Both the position numbers and the translations under genes were made by a program. Positions 1 to 13,099 of a stretch of 64,000 nt of DNA are shown here, in pieces; the first letter of the stretch is position 1; every line of letters starts with the position of its first letter. The stretch is from NCBI GenBank assembly GCA_003049465.1, contig PYSS01000051.1, forward strand, positions 1-64,000. Reading direction: 5' to 3'. This DNA is from Magnaporthiopsis rhizophila (Eukaryota > Ascomycota > Sordariomycetes > Magnaporthales > Magnaporthaceae). The notes below the pieces were generated by a model, which worked only from the letters and a program-made list of their open reading frames with translations, was not told the DNA's origin and did not search any database.

Positions 1-1417
1 GGGCGGGCCAGGCCAGGGGACGGCTGGTGTGTTCCGTGTGTGTGTGTGCGTACCACTGCAAGTGACCTGGGCTGCATCAGATCAAATTGGATTTCACCAG
101 GCGTCTCACTGAGCCTCGCTCCCTTGTCTGCCGGGAGCAAAGGCGGGCGGCTCTATTGTGCATTGGTCGCTGCCAAGAGGTGGCAGACAGCGCAAATTGA
201 CCCCGGACTAAAGCCGTGAGGAGCACTGCCATCCTTCGCCACGCACCAATAATCCATCGCCGGCCAACAATATCAAAAAGTGGATGACGCTTGGCGCCTG
301 TCCCGTTTGGCTTCATGCTTTCGTTTTATCCTGCCACCTGCTGGTAACATAGGATGGCCTCATGGCCAAGGTACTGGGCTGGCCTTGACGGCAAAGAGAA
401 GCATGCGTTTGAAAATAATCCATTAATAGCAAGCTCTCAGCAACGCCAGCCACAAGGTCACAGCCATTGTGTCCACTTGTGATGTCCCAGCGAAAAACTA
501 GGGGATATATCAGACAGCGAGCTTTGCGGGACATCGAAACGGCCACGAGGCGCCCGTATCTTGTTAGCCCCATGGACGACCCAACGCGGCGTGGACATGT
601 GTTTTGTGTCCCGTAATCCTGCCGCCGCGGACATCGTATCTCGACCAAGGCCCAGACTTATGTGTAATACAGCCGGAATCGGTACACCCACGGCCTTTGT
701 CGTCGTCGCCCTTTCATTGCTCAGCCACACACTAGTTGAGCAAAGCGACGGGCGAGCTGACCTTGGCTGTTAGCAATTCCAATGTCAGCGGAAACATTGA
801 ACCTCATTTCTCTCGCTCTTTTCTTTTTCTTTCTTTTGCTTGCTTGTTCTCGTTGTTTGTCTCTCTCATTGGACATGGAACCTGTTTTCGGGGTGTGTGG
901 ATTTCCCCTTCCTGTCTTCATTGCTTATTGCTCATGGGATTCATCGATAAGGGACCTGCCTGTTGCCTCGTGCAAAAATACCACGCACGCCATCTCGGAA
1001 TATCAATGTCGTTGGGTGGTCTGCATGATCAGCTGTCAGGTGCTGTGGAGACACTGCCTGCCTGCTGGGCATACCCCTGACGTACCGACCCCGCTGGACG
1101 CCAGGGCGCAGGAACAGGGCCGCAACACCAGACCAAACACCTCACCCGCTGCCCGCCTGCCTGCCCGCCTGCCTGCCTGGTGTGCGACCGACCGTCTCCC
1201 GCAGCCTCGTGCCAAACCTCGCCAACCACGAACACCAAGCCGCCTGCAATCGCATACGTATCCGCCCACTCGGCCTTGCTGCGGTCCCGTCGCCCCCATC
1301 TCGCCGGCGCTCTTGCGCTTCGGTGTTTGCTCGTCTGCTCGCTTGTCTGCTTCGGTAGCCGGGGGCCACGGCACCCCAGCCCGTCTCTAGCCGTCGACCA
1401 CCCCATCGACCAGCAAC
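1..1417. other. Gene-free 5' flank of the ArfGAP gene
   Basis: No open frame here looks like a protein. The left part has a GT dinucleotide tract (about 36-49). A CCTG/CCCG tetranucleotide tract lies at about 1149-1180, and the last 250 bases are C-rich and pyrimidine-biased, as expected of a fungal promoter and 5' UTR. No TATA box or known operator is evident. The 3' end of a gene outside the window could lie at the left edge. Confidence 0.5.
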
Positions 1418-4400
1418 ATGGGCAACGTCTCGAGCCGGCCCGACGAGGCCGCGGCGCTGTATCTCCGCGACCAGAATCGATGTGAGTGCTTGCTTGTACC
1501 CAAGCCCTGCCGTGGTGCGGCCTGCCAATCCCGGAATTCGCATCCCACTGACGCAAAATACCACCACCTCCTCTCTCTAGTATCTATTTCGTCTATCGTC
1601 GTCACCTCGCCTCGCAAACGCTCCTCGATCAACATAGTTCCCAATGCGTTCCCAGCGAGCCGACTAAGCGCGAGCCGTCCTCTTGGAGACAACGCTCCCG
1701 TTGAATTCGTGCTGGTACGCTGCCCGCTTGCCAGCGTCTTTCCTCGTGCCTCGCCCGAGTCTCGGCTGCTAATACGCGCGCGCTCCTTCTAGGATACCGA
1801 GACGTCACAGTCCTCCGGGCCGAATTTCATCCTCAAGCTCTCCAACGATGATGAGCTCCAGTTCACTTTCAACTTTATTATACGGCAGACTCAGACCTCG
1901 CCCGCCCAGCTGAGCCCTCCCGCCGCCGGCGCGGCGGACGGCAGCGCCAGTCCAGCCACGACGGACACCCATGTCAACAACCTCACTTTTGTCTATGCCT
2001 CGACTTCCAGGGAGGTCGAGAATCTGGTGACGAGGGAGTTCCATGCCGACCCGAATCTACATAAGAACGCCAACGTCGAACTCGTTGGGGACTACTCCAC
2101 CGACGGCAGCCCCTCGATAACATTTGAGTGGCCTTGGACATGGAAGCCCCCCAAGCCGTCTGGGGATAGGGGTGGAGGCTGGCGAAACTCGTGTAGCGTA
2201 CGTCATGCCCGCCCATGCTTGCGCTCGCACAGAATGCGGTGCACACCCCGTGCTCCCTGTGCACCTAGTGTTGTTCCCTGCTGACCATATTTGCGCCGCA
2301 GTTTGTCGAGTACGACCAGCGTGGACACCGGCTGGTGACGCTCGCCAGCTTTTCGTTTTGGGTAGCAAGTATGTCTTGCCTCTCGCGCTATTCTAATTGT
2401 GCCGGCCGCGACTTGTCTGCTGACCACGATCTCCTCCAGATTCGGCAGGTTATCTGAGCCAGCCAAACTCTCCGGTCCCTAACTTCCTGCTTCATGCCCC
2501 GCCTAAGATTCGGGTCGCGTCGACACAGTCGGTGGAGTCGAGGATTAGTGCTGTCGACATCAACGAGCCGTCGTCTCCGCGAACGGTGGTGGTACCAGAG
2601 CCCGTGAGCGATACGCCGCCGCAGCCGCCCCCAACAACGTTGATGGTGGCCGGACCAGTCAAAGTCGACGTGTCGTGCCCCAGGCCGGGCGACGATGTAG
2701 CCGTGACCGACGATGGCCCGGTTTTCAGGGCCACCATCAAGGCGCTGGAGCAGAAGACGGGCAACATGCGCACGCAGATGAAGCGAATCATAAAAAAGGC
2801 CGAGCAGGCTCAGGCAGCCCAGGTCGAGGCCAACGATGCCTTTATAGGCATGATCGACTCCCTAAGGGAGGCCTCTATCACTAACGCGAATGCTGTGCGG
2901 CCTGCTATCGAGCATTATTTCGACAAAATCGCGCGCGAGATTCTGCACTACGAGAGACAAAACGCCCTGAATCTGCAGAGGATCATTATTGAGCCCCTGA
3001 CCAAGCTGTACACCCTGGACATCAAGCAGGCCGAGGCCAAGAAGCGCGACTTTGAAGAGGAAAGCAAGGACTACTACGCATACGTCGGGAAGTATCTGGG
3101 CCAGCGTCAGGATTCCGTCAAGACTAAGAAGCTTGCCGAGAGCGACAACAAGTACCAGGGGAAGCGGCGCAACTTTGAACTCAAGCGGTTCGACTACTCC
3201 TCATTCATGCAGGACCTGTCAGGCGGTCGCAAGGAGCAAGAAGTCCTCTCCCACCTGACCAAGTTTGCCGACGCGCAGACAAAGTCCTTTTTGGCTACAA
3301 GCAAGAAGATCGAGTCCCTGCTGCCACAACTGGAAGCCTTGTACAATGAGGTGCAAGTAGCAGATAAGGAATATCAATATCAGAGGCGGGAGAGGGAGGA
3401 GAAGCGCCGGGTGCTGGAGAAGAGCAACGGCGCGCCGGCTGAGCCCGAGACCCCATCGACAACCACTATGTCGACGAGCGCCCAGACGCCTTCGAACGGC
3501 AACCCCTCGGGCTCCGAATCAGAGCTCGGACGGGCGGACAGCACAGGCTCGCAGCTGCGCACGGTGCCAACGAGCAGCTCATCGGCCGGCACCGTCATCG
3601 GCGACCTCTCCAGGTCACCAGGCAGCCTCGGCCACTCGAACGCGAGCGTTGGAAGTCCTCCCGCTCCGTCCAAGTTCAAGGGCATTCGCGACCTGGAAGA
3701 GAGGGACCCCAGCCAGATGACGGGCTCCGAGAAGAATGCGACGCAAAGGAAGGAGGGACTGTTGTGGTCTTTGAGCCGACCCGGTGGCCACGTCGACCCT
3801 CGTGCCGCCCTCAACAAGCAAGGCTGGCACAAGTACGCCATCATCCTTCTTCCCGCATTCACCCCACCCCTGATGTGTATCCACGGACCTAGATAACTAA
3901 CACGGCTTTCGTCGTACAGATTCTGGATTGTGCTGGATCAAGGCAAACTCTCCGAATACAGCAACTGGAAGCAAAGGCTGGATCTGCATATGGATCCCAT
4001 CGACCTCCGCATGGCATCCGTGCGCGAGGCCAGAAATGCAGAGAGGAGATTTTGCTTCGAGGTCATCACGCCCCAGTTCAAGAGGGTGTACCAAGCCACG
4101 TCAGAGGAGGATATGAACAGCTGGATCAACGCTATCAACAACGCGCTGCAGAGCGCCGTGGAGGGCCGAGGCCTGAGAGACAAGCCATCGCAGGCGCCAG
4201 CAGACCAGAATGCCAGCTTCAGACGGGACATTGGGTCTATTCTCACGGGCAAGAGTCCTTCGGTCGGCCACGGCCACGTACACAACAACTCGATGGCTTC
4301 GGGAATGCCTGCCCGCCGTACTACGGTGGGAAGCGTGCCGGCGATGCGTAGGACCGGCTCTGCCGGCAGCGGCGAGGAGAGCCCCGACAAGCTGCTTCAG

Positions 4401-5327
4401 GCGCTGCGCGAGAGTGACCAGGGAAACCTCTGGTGCGCCGACTGCGGCTCTAGCTCCAAGGTGGAGTGGGTGTCTATAAACCTTGGCATCATCCTCTGCA
4501 TCGAGTGCAGCGGCATCCATCGGTCGCTCGGCACGCACATCAGCAAGATCCGCTCCCTAACGCTCGACATCACTTCCTTCACCCCCGACATCGTCGAGCT
4601 GCTCATGCTTGTCGGCAACCGCGTGGCGAACATGGTGTGGGAGGCCAAACTGGACCACTCGGCGAAGCCCGGCGCCCACGCGACAAGGGAGCAGCGGCTG
4701 AGGTTCATCACAGCCAAGTATGTCGACCGGGCCTTCGTGGAACCCATCTCGACGACGCTGTCTCGCTACGCCACGCCCGACGAAACGCTCCTCGCCGCCA
4801 TCAAAAAGAACGAGATCCAGCAAATCATCTACGCGCTGGCGCTCAAGGCCAACCCCAACGTCACAGACAGGTCCCGCGGCACGCACGCCATATTCCTAGC
4901 CTTGGCCGCTGCGAACCCCGCTCCGCCCTCGCCTTCGCCGGCCATGGCGTCGCGAGCCGAGCCGGAGAAGCCGACACCCTTCCCCGTCGCCGAGCTGCTG
5001 ATCCAGAACGGCGCCGAGATTCCGACAACCATGCCTGCCTTCCCGCTCAGCCTTGCGGCACAGCGCTACCTCGATCTCAAGCGCGGTCGGGCCATAGCCG
5101 TGTCGCCGGCCGCATCCGGCCACCAATCTTCAGGAGGCGGCGGTGCCGTAGCCGGCCCCGGAACGTCGTCATCGTCCTTGTCGTCAACCGCCACCCAAGA
5201 CGGGGTCGGGTCGACGCCAGCGGCCATGTCCTCGTCTGAAAAACTCGCACGCGAGCGCGAGGCGCGACTGCAGAAGCGGGTCAGCGCCGGGGGCCGGCTT
5301 GCGAAATCACCCATCCCTGAAAGGTAG
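1418..5327 (+). CDS. csx2: BAR-PH-ArfGAP protein (Csx2/ACAP-like)
   Basis: Predicted GTPase-activating protein for Arf GTPases at membranes, in vesicle traffic. My model has six exons (1418-1481, 1581-1714, 1793-2197, 2302-2368, 2440-3832, 3920-5327) and gives 1156 aa. Every junction keeps frame across GT-AG introns. Visible parts in order: an N-terminal conserved-looking region; a long helical BAR-type segment at about 317-545; a PH domain at about 663-765 that is created by the last splice (HKFWIVLDQGK); an ArfGAP zinc finger starting near residue 859 (CADC, then CIEC 16 residues later, followed by SGIHRSLG with the arginine finger); ankyrin-like sequence at about 975-1075; a Ser/Gly-rich tail. 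The protein starts MGNVSSR, which fits an N-myristoylation site (Gly2, Ser6). That is inference. The family is sure; the exact start and the small exon 2 are less sure. Confidence 0.9.
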
Positions 5328-7463
5328 GGCTATGGGTTGGGCCTGGGCCAACTGTGGAGGCTCCGCCGTGGCGGCTTGCGGCCACGGTGGAGGCCGCTCT
5401 CAGCCAGTTGTCCATAAGCAAATAATAGGAGATATCCCCAAACATGGCCGGGAAGGTGATGCCAGCCATGGGACGCTAGCCTGGAGGATATAGGGTAAAA
5501 AAAAACACGCTTCAAACACCGTTCTATATATATTTCTTTTCACGTGTATTCGTTGGACAAACTTTGGCGTCACCGCGCGCGTAATGTTTTTCTGTCTTCC
5601 TTCTTCCTGATCCTTCCCCCTCGGCTGAGGCTTGCCATCACCTTTGGTTTATTCAACTTATGAGCACCCTTGTTTATTTTTTTTTCTTTTCGTTTCACGC
5701 GTTCCTCCTGTTTCCGTCTAACTGATGATGGGCTTTCGCTTCTTTAAGTCACACACATAACACACAATGGGCGGGCGGTTCTGTTTTTATTGATGCCTTT
5801 ATGCGGGATTCAGGAACGTTTTGTCAAGGTCTCCTTGGCTGGTGGTGGCGGCTGTTTGTGGTGTGCCGCTTGCGACTTTTGCACACACCTTCCGACACGA
5901 CGCCTTTCCTTTCATCATGCAAAGAAACGGTTTAATACGATGGTTACGACTGCAGACGTGGCCCAAGAGCATGCAGGACATGGGCTTTGGTACGAATATC
6001 GGGGAGTGTGGATAGCCCTTTTTTTTTTCTTTTTTCTCGTGCAAAACGGGACAACATGACGGCGGCTCGACTCTGATTTTCAAACGGCTAGCTCTACGCG
6101 CTTTTTTTTTCTTCATTTCTTAGGTTTATTGTTGTTTGGGCTCGGATTGGATTTCGACCCTGTCGTCTTCTTCTCGTTTCACGAGGGGCACAGATATCTC
6201 TCCTGTTTGCCTCCATGTTTTAATCACGATCCCGGAAATATCGAACTCAGGGGTCTGGCACAACTTATCCCCTCCATTTCCGATCCTGGTGAGATTGCGA
6301 AAGAAAAGGGCGTACGTGCCTACCCGCCGCCGCCTGAGAGTCCGGGCTCGATGATGATGTTGTTTGTATTGAATCCGCTCGGGGATATCACACGCTGCAT
6401 CCCATATTACATAGGTTGAATAGGGCAAGACGCCGTCGGCTCGAGGGCTTGGATACGGTGATGGTGGTGATGATTGCTATTGGGGTGGTCGAAGGCCCGC
6501 GGGTGGCGTGGAGGCGGCGCCGGCGGTGGCAATCCAGATGCTATAGCAGTAGCTCGTCTTAAATCAGAAGAACGGTGCGAATGGACATGTCATGCGCCCA
6601 AAACGGTGAACACATGGGTCAGAAGGGGAGATGTTGTGCCAGAAAATCCAGCTTGCACCACGCTTTGGGTCTCCCCTGACGAGGTGCCTTCCTTATCTCT
6701 TCGCCAAACCACCTTTGAGATTCCACCCAAGTGCAAATACCAGAGAGGTTTCAGAGTCCTTGCTGCTCGCTGAGGTAGGCATGCTTGGCACCTAGACCTA
6801 GCCGCAATGAAAGGGAAGGGACAGTGGACACAAACAAGCGGACGAGACAACCGTAGAACGACAGGCCAAGGCGCCGGGCTATCGTCGAGATCACGGACGG
6901 GAGGGACAGGATCGAGATTAATCTAGCCTAATATATTTCCTATCTACCTACGCCGGCACCGTGACGAGATGCCCAGCGGACGATCAAGGTTCCGCATGTT
7001 TTACTACAGTACTTGTAACTCCCTATGATGCCCATTATCCGTCCACACAAGGAACAGATCTCCCAACTCTTGCCCGAATTCCACCCTCCATGCTTTGTGC
7101 CAAACATCGGCGACACTGATAACTGTTATTTATAGACTCCTTTTTTTTAGATTCTCTGGAAAGAGAAACAGAAACAACAGGGAAACTAAAGGGAAGATAG
7201 AAGAAAACCAAGGCTTTGAAGAGAAGATTCTGACAGCACCCACCAACCAATAAAAAACATAGATTGAACCAAAACTCACAACATCCGTTCGAAAGCACGA
7301 GACAGTGTCAAACAAATGTCGCTGGAATCTCGCGACAAAAACACAAGAAAAAAAAAGTATGAAAGGGGGCCCCGATGAAATTCCAACAACGCCAAACAAA
7401 GCTGAGGGTTAGAGCGAGACGACTGTGACCCTTGGCTCGACAATACAAGACTATTCGCCGCAC
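5328..7463. other. Convergent intergenic region, no gene seen
   Basis: This lies between the stop codons of the ArfGAP and Cds1 genes. It holds many T-rich and A-rich patches (for example around 5683, 6018, 6101, 7140 and 7350) typical of fungal 3' UTRs. Short open frames (up to about 105 codons) have no recognisable composition or motif. At 2.1 kb it is long for two 3' UTRs, so an unannotated noncoding transcript is possible but unsupported. Confidence 0.45.
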
Positions 7464-9835
7464 TTAGCGAGCCTTGCCTTTACCCTTCCCTTTAGCCGCC
7501 TTGGCCTTGGCCTTCTCCTCGCCGATGTCTGCCGATGGGTAGTTGCTGGCCGGGTCGTGGGCGAAAAGGGCTTCATCACCCTTGCCGCCGGCCTCCATGA
7601 ACTCCCCGGGGTCGCGGTTCTCAGAAGGTCTGACTTCTCTGCTTGGGCCGCCATTTGAAGACCCAACTCCTACCGTCTTGTCGGTGGCGTTCTTCTTGAA
7701 CACCTTGATGGTCTCCGAGTTCTTCTGGCGGCCGTTTGCGGGGACCTTTGCGACTTGTACGGTGTTTATTGATGAGAGAAGGGTTCGCTCACGCACCACG
7801 CCACGACGATTGACCTCGAGTCCGGCCAGTCCACCAACGAGCCCGTCGGTGCTGTCGTGGACCGAGGGCATGCTCTGGGTCATCCAGGGGTGGTTGAGAC
7901 ATTGGTCAACAGTGTAACGCTTCGCCGGGTCTACGACAAGCATGTTGTCGATCAAGTGCACTATATATAGGTAATAAAGATTAGCGGAGAAACATCGGAT
8001 GCAAAATACGCGTGGGGCACGGCTTACATGCTGGATCGCCAACTGAATCCCAGTAAGGCGAAGGGTAGTTGAATCGGCCTGTCCTGATTTGTTGCGAGAG
8101 ATTGTACGGGAAGCTTTCCGAGGTCAACTCGTCCGAGAATGGCGGGAACCCACACAGGCAGATATATAGCACGACACCCAGAGACCAGATGTCGACAGCT
8201 TTGGTGTACCTCCGGTTCCGGTTGTCAGCAAGAATTTCGGGGGCAACGTAGCTTGGTGTTCCGCAAAGTGTCGTCGTGAAGGACTCCTCCCCGATAATTT
8301 TTGCGAGACCGAAATCTGCAAGCTTGACGTGGAGCTCCCGGTCCATAAGCAGGATGTTCTCGGGCTTGATGTCCCGATGAACGATTCCTCGATCATGCTA
8401 CAAAACGAGGCGAGGTTAGCGCGCGAGTGAGAATCAGGCAAGCCACGTGATGGCCGCCTAAAGGGTTTTGGATTCACACCTACCAGATACTTCACGCCAT
8501 GGAAGAGCTGCGTGAAGAGCTTGCGCGACTCGGACTCGCTGAGTTTCTGCTTCTCTACAATGAAGTTGAAGAGCTCTCCTTCTGGGGCAAGTTCGAGAAC
8601 CAGGTAGACAGCCTTCGGCTCGTTGAAAGTGTCCTTGAGGCACAGGACACTGGGATGGCTCACTCCCATGAGCACGGCAATTTCGAGCTGCAGTCCCTCG
8701 GATTTGGAACTGCGTTCCTCCACCCCGGGGGTCTTGGAGAACACCTTGACCGCATAGCGCTGGCCGGTCGACTTCTCAACGCAGGCGAAAACCTCGGCAA
8801 AGTGGCCTTTTCCGAGCTTCCCAAGGAGAGTATACTGCTGTGCAAATTTGCTGGTAGAGCGCGACTTGGGGTAGCGAAAGATGAAGCGAGCCCTGTCCTT
8901 CACAGCAATCTCGTCCTGCTCCTGGAGCTCTCTGCGCTGATTGCGCCCGACGATGGCCTCGTTGACAAACGTGCCATTGCTCGAGAGGTCTTCCAGTACC
9001 ACGACGGTGTCATTGCCCTTGTGCTCCGCGAATATCAGGCAGTGCCGGTTGGAGACAATCGGGTCGTCCACGACGATGTCTGGAGGTTTCGTGTTAGTAC
9101 ATGCACAGTATTCCACAAATTTGACGTGGATAAGAGCGTAGGAATTTATAACGTACCGCATTCCGGATGCCTGCCAATGAGGTATCCGCCTGAGGGCAGA
9201 CCTGGTTTCCCGCGCAAGTTAGCTCCAGAACCTTCATCTCTACCACCATGAGGTCTCTTGCTCTTACCCTTCTTCGCCTTTTCGCATGGTTTGTCCTCAC
9301 CATTATCCTCATCCTCGCCGTCCTTGGGAAGAGGGCACGAGCCGCGCTTGCGCAGAACGATGCAGCGGCCGCCGTACCTCGTGTCCAAGGGGAATATGTA
9401 GCCCCAGACACCTTCCTTCACTTCATCTTCGACCTCATCGGACAGTGCAGCGTGGGGATCCACCAGTTGGGATGGAAGGGCCTGGGTGTCGTTCAGTGGC
9501 GACGAGAAGCCCTGCTGGACCAGCGAGTTCTGCGCTAGAGAGAGAGTCTCTTCGGGCGAACGGTGTACGACCTGGCTCGGGCGACCCTCAGGTGGCGTGA
9601 CGGTGCCCTCCTTGTAGGACTGGATGCTGTCGTCGGTGGTGGAATGAGTGACGGGCGATGGTAGATGTTGCTTGTGGGATACGGGCGTCTTGTGGCCCTC
9701 TGGAGCGTCGCCATGCTTGTGAGAGATTCGCTCTGAGCGGCGCGGCTTCTTGAACGACTCGGGCTCGGCGTCGATGGAGGGAGAGCCCTGGAATATGGCA
9801 GTCAGTAGATGCAGCGGGTTCATGCGTTTGGCCAT
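7464..9835 (-). CDS. cds1: FHA-domain checkpoint kinase Cds1/Chk2/Rad53
   Basis: Nuclear Ser/Thr kinase of the DNA-damage and replication checkpoint, orthologue group of S. pombe Cds1 and animal Chk2 (PRD-4 in Neurospora). Four exons on the minus strand (9835-9157, 9079-8484, 8397-8028, 7960-7464) encode 713 aa. The FHA domain (about 143-295) carries GRHPECDIV, SNRH and LSSNGTFVN. The junction GRHPEC|DIV is made by intron 1, whose branch site is TACTAAC. The kinase domain runs from about 309 to 580: glycine loop GKLGKGHFAEV, ATP-binding Lys338, catalytic VHRDIKPEN (Asp434), DFG (Asp453), APE (477-479). The C-terminus is basic and ends in Lys/Ala-rich repeats, consistent with a nuclear localisation signal. 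One FHA domain, as in Chk2/Cds1, rather than the two of budding-yeast Rad53. The start is the first ATG; Met5 is an alternative. Confidence 0.95.
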
Positions 9836-10400
9836 GGCAAGCGGGAGGTAGTGCCTAAAGAATGAGTCCTGGCAGGACGCGATGGTGACGACATACTCGA
9901 GTCCGCTTCAATTGGCTGGCCTCGGCGCGCGGAGCCATGACTTTTAAGGAGTGAAGTGTGCAGAAGGCGAGGGGCGGCAACGTGGGAGCAACTCTTAAGC
10001 CAAGTCGCCAGGGACGTTATTTTTGTTCCTTGATGCCTGGTGATACCTTTTTTTTTTTGGGTGTTCCCAGAGGCCGCCAGTTTGGGCGAGCGAGGAAGTG
10101 GCTTGGTTGGCTGCTGAATTCCTGACGGCAGCCTAGCTTGGGGTCGAGGTCCGAGTCTGGGGCTGGGGAGCTCGCAAAGCAAGGGGCAGGCGGAACCAAC
10201 ACGCCGGGTGGAGCAGCTGCCAGGGAGCCGCCACTCAGCCAACCCTGGCCGCCCACTCCTCGGGCGATCAAGTGATTGCTGGGAGTCTGCTGCCGTGCTC
10301 TTTTGAGTGACTCAGGCGTTTTGATAGATCGGCAAGGCTGCTCGACTGACCAGCACCAGCGAGTTACAGTTTTGTATTGTGGGTAGGTAGGTCATTTGTA

Positions 10401-10435
<35 letters not shown>

Positions 10436-11695
10436 CAAAACAATGGAATACAACACGAAATCAATACGGCTGGAGCATTACACCACAATACAGAATTCCG
10501 TATTTAAGTATAATACGCAATAGATTCAGAACCCTGGCAGCTCGCGGCCGCTAGATCCGCAGCGCACGACGCAGTGGGTTTGCAGCTCATGAGCCCGCCC
10601 AGCCACTAAAGCACAGCCCAGCATGGCCTCAAATGCTTGCCTGGGGAGTTGGACGCGTCAGGATTCCCAGGGAGCACATTCTCCATGGAACTTGCTGAGA
10701 CACGGGAGGGCAGATGATTATTCTCAGTCGCCACGCCTGACCGGCAAATATGATTCATATGATCTGTGGGCGAACTCATGATGGAGAATGAAATCATGCA
10801 CCTTTTCCGTCTTCCTCTATCCAGATGAATTTCGAGAAGCAGCCATGCAGGCGAGAAGGAGCAGGCAGCCGTCGCACCATCATACGGATGGCCACATATG
10901 ACAGGCCCAGAGCCTTTCAAACCTACCAGCCGGAACGGTGTGAGTCCCCAGCGGACAAACGACAGGGTTGGGTTGATTGACGAGAGCACGGTTGCAGGTC
11001 GCAAGCCCACGATTCGACCAGAACGCACCTCCAGATGACATGGAAAAGGTTCGGGCCGGTTCATCGAGGCACCGCGGTACACGAAGATCGGATCCCTGGC
11101 CGCAAACACCAACGGCCAAAAGATGTTGCTTGGGCTCCATCATGTGCATCCACTTCCAATGCCAACGGGCAGGGAAGATCGATTGTGTAGGCTTACAAAG
11201 GTAAAAAAGCGTTGGCCTGCAAGCTGAGCGCGGATGGAGACCACCAAATGCTTGGTTCGAGGCGCCGCTGCGGGAGCCCCCACAGGTGTTCAGACGCCCC
11301 GAGCTCCGTCACCGCCCACTCTCACGTGACATCCCACCATTTTCTGCCATTGTGGAAAAAATAGCGGCAGCGCAAACAACTGGTGAGTGGATTGGCGAGG
11401 CAGAAAGAGGGGTGGATTGGCCTGTGAAGCCAGTGAACCACGGTTTATGCCCAGGCTGTAACACACTCTGCTGGCGCATACCCTCGTCCTATTCCTCTCC
11501 CGATTTGGCTTTCTCTCACCGGAGTGAACCACCCCCCTCGCCGTCCGCTGTCGAATCCCGCCCCGGCAGACCAAGCCCCGCTTCCAGCGACGAGAACCTC
11601 CCGAGGCCAAACCCCAAGAGCCCGACACGAGACCGACAACGTGCGCTCGCAACTGCTGCCAACTAGCGAAGCCGAACCGGCCATCCGCAGACACG
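9836..11695. promoter_or_regulatory. Divergent promoter region cds1 / eIF3m
   Basis: Shared upstream region of two divergent genes. It contains an A28 run (10406-10433) embedded in an AT-rich patch (about 10374-10520) with several copies of AATAC/GTATT. The last about 180 bases before the eIF3m start are C-rich. An open frame on the minus strand (11112-10606, 168 codons) has no recognisable motif and I do not call it a gene. No specific factor site could be assigned. Confidence 0.4.
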
Positions 11696-13099
11696 ATGGC
11701 GGCCACACAGCAGCCTCAGCTGGTGTTCGTCGATGGCGCCTTCGCGGAGCTGGCCCAGGACATGGCCAACCTGCTCTCCATTGGCGAGGAGGTGAAGCCG
11801 CTGCTGGAGAAGGAGCAGGAGGAGGAGGCGCTGGCCAGGATCGTCAAGGCCTCGACCAGTCTCAACTCGATCCCCGAGAAGGAGTTCACGGGCGCCTACA
11901 ACGCGCTCGTCTACCTCGTGCTCCAGTCCAAGGAGCCCAAGAAGCATCTCCCGACGGTCTGCCAGAACCTGACCAAGCCCGTCACATCATCACCCCAACA
12001 CGGCGCCCAGCTGGCGCTGTTCGAGCTCACCAGTATCTTCAACTTGCTCAAGCCCGCCGACCCTGTGCGCTTCAACGTCCTCATGCAAATCATCCGCTTC
12101 TACAAGATCCACAACCTGCCCATCTCAGAACACCTGAAGGCTGCTCTGAAAAACCTGCCGAGGTGGCTTGAGACTTGGCAGAATTCGGAGGAGGACTGCA
12201 GGAAGATTTACCTCGAAGTTGTCGATGTCATGACCGCCGCCAACGAGGAAGAGTGAGTCGCACAGGGGAAAGACGCACACGCCAATGTCGGCACACATCT
12301 GCTTTCGTAACTGACACCATTTTGTCCTCAAAGGGAGGCTTATCAGCATCTACTCAAGGCGCTCCGCACGTATGACGCAGCAGACGAGAGCGAGGAGCAC
12401 ACCTCGGAGGAGGCACAGCAACTGGCGCTACGGGCCGTGCGCATGGCCATATCTTCACCCACCAGGCTTTCATACGAGGACCTGCGGCCGCTGCAGCCGG
12501 TCCAGGCCCTCAGCGACTCTCATCCTGTGCACTACCAGCTGCTACAAATCTTCAGCGAGCAGGATCTGGACGACTATGATGACTTCAGGGAGGAGCACGA
12601 GGGCTTCATCGAGAAGGAGAAGCTCGACCACGACGTGCTCCACCGCAAGATGCGCCTGCTCACCTTTGCGTCTTTGGCGGCCTCCAACATGCAGACGAGG
12701 GAGATTTCGTACAAGGACATCACCAAGGCGCTGCAGATCCCTTCAGAAGACGTCGAGATGTGGGCCATCGACGTTATCCGCGCGGGCCTGGTCGAGGGCA
12801 AACTGTCGCAGAAGAAGAACGTTTTCCTGATCCACTCGGTCAAGTATCGTGTATTTGGCGAGAAGCAGTGGCGCCAGCTTCTGAGCACACTGGAGAAGAC
12901 CAAGAAGACAGTGGGCGGACTCCTCACCACCCTGCGCAAGGAGGAGGCCAACGCGCAACAGGAGGCAGAGCGCAAGCTGGCCGAGGCGAGCGGCCAGCAG
13001 AGCGGTGGCGGCGGCGGCGGCGGCGGCGGAGACCGCCAGAGGCGCGGCGGACGTGGCCAACAACAATCCCATCGTGACCGCAACGACCGCGACGACTAG
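11696..13099 (+). CDS. eIF3m: Translation initiation factor eIF3 subunit M
   Basis: PCI-domain subunit of the eIF3 complex, which scaffolds the 43S preinitiation complex in the cytoplasm. Two exons (11696-12252, 12334-13099) give 440 aa, a usual fungal length. The N-terminal half is a helical repeat region (FAELAQDMANLLSIGEEV...). The PCI domain lies roughly at residues 220-375, with LRKMRLLTFASLA-like and YKDITKALQIP segments. The tail is unusual: a run of nine glycines coded by GGC repeats, then an Arg/Gly/Gln/Asp-rich end. This is likely disordered and could bind RNA, which is inference. PCI proteins of the COP9 signalosome (Csn7) are the nearest alternative, but the whole-length pattern fits eIF3m better. 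It is convergent with the UMP-CMP kinase gene, with 577 bp between stop codons. Confidence 0.9.

Noticed and set aside
8499..9251. 250-codon plus-strand open frame
   Set aside because: Lies antisense to the FHA-kinase exon 2, whose conserved motifs fix the real strand.
10606..11112. 168-codon minus-strand open frame in the cds1/eIF3m spacer
   Set aside because: No recognisable motif, composition unlike neighbouring proteins; could only be rescued by transcript or homology evidence.
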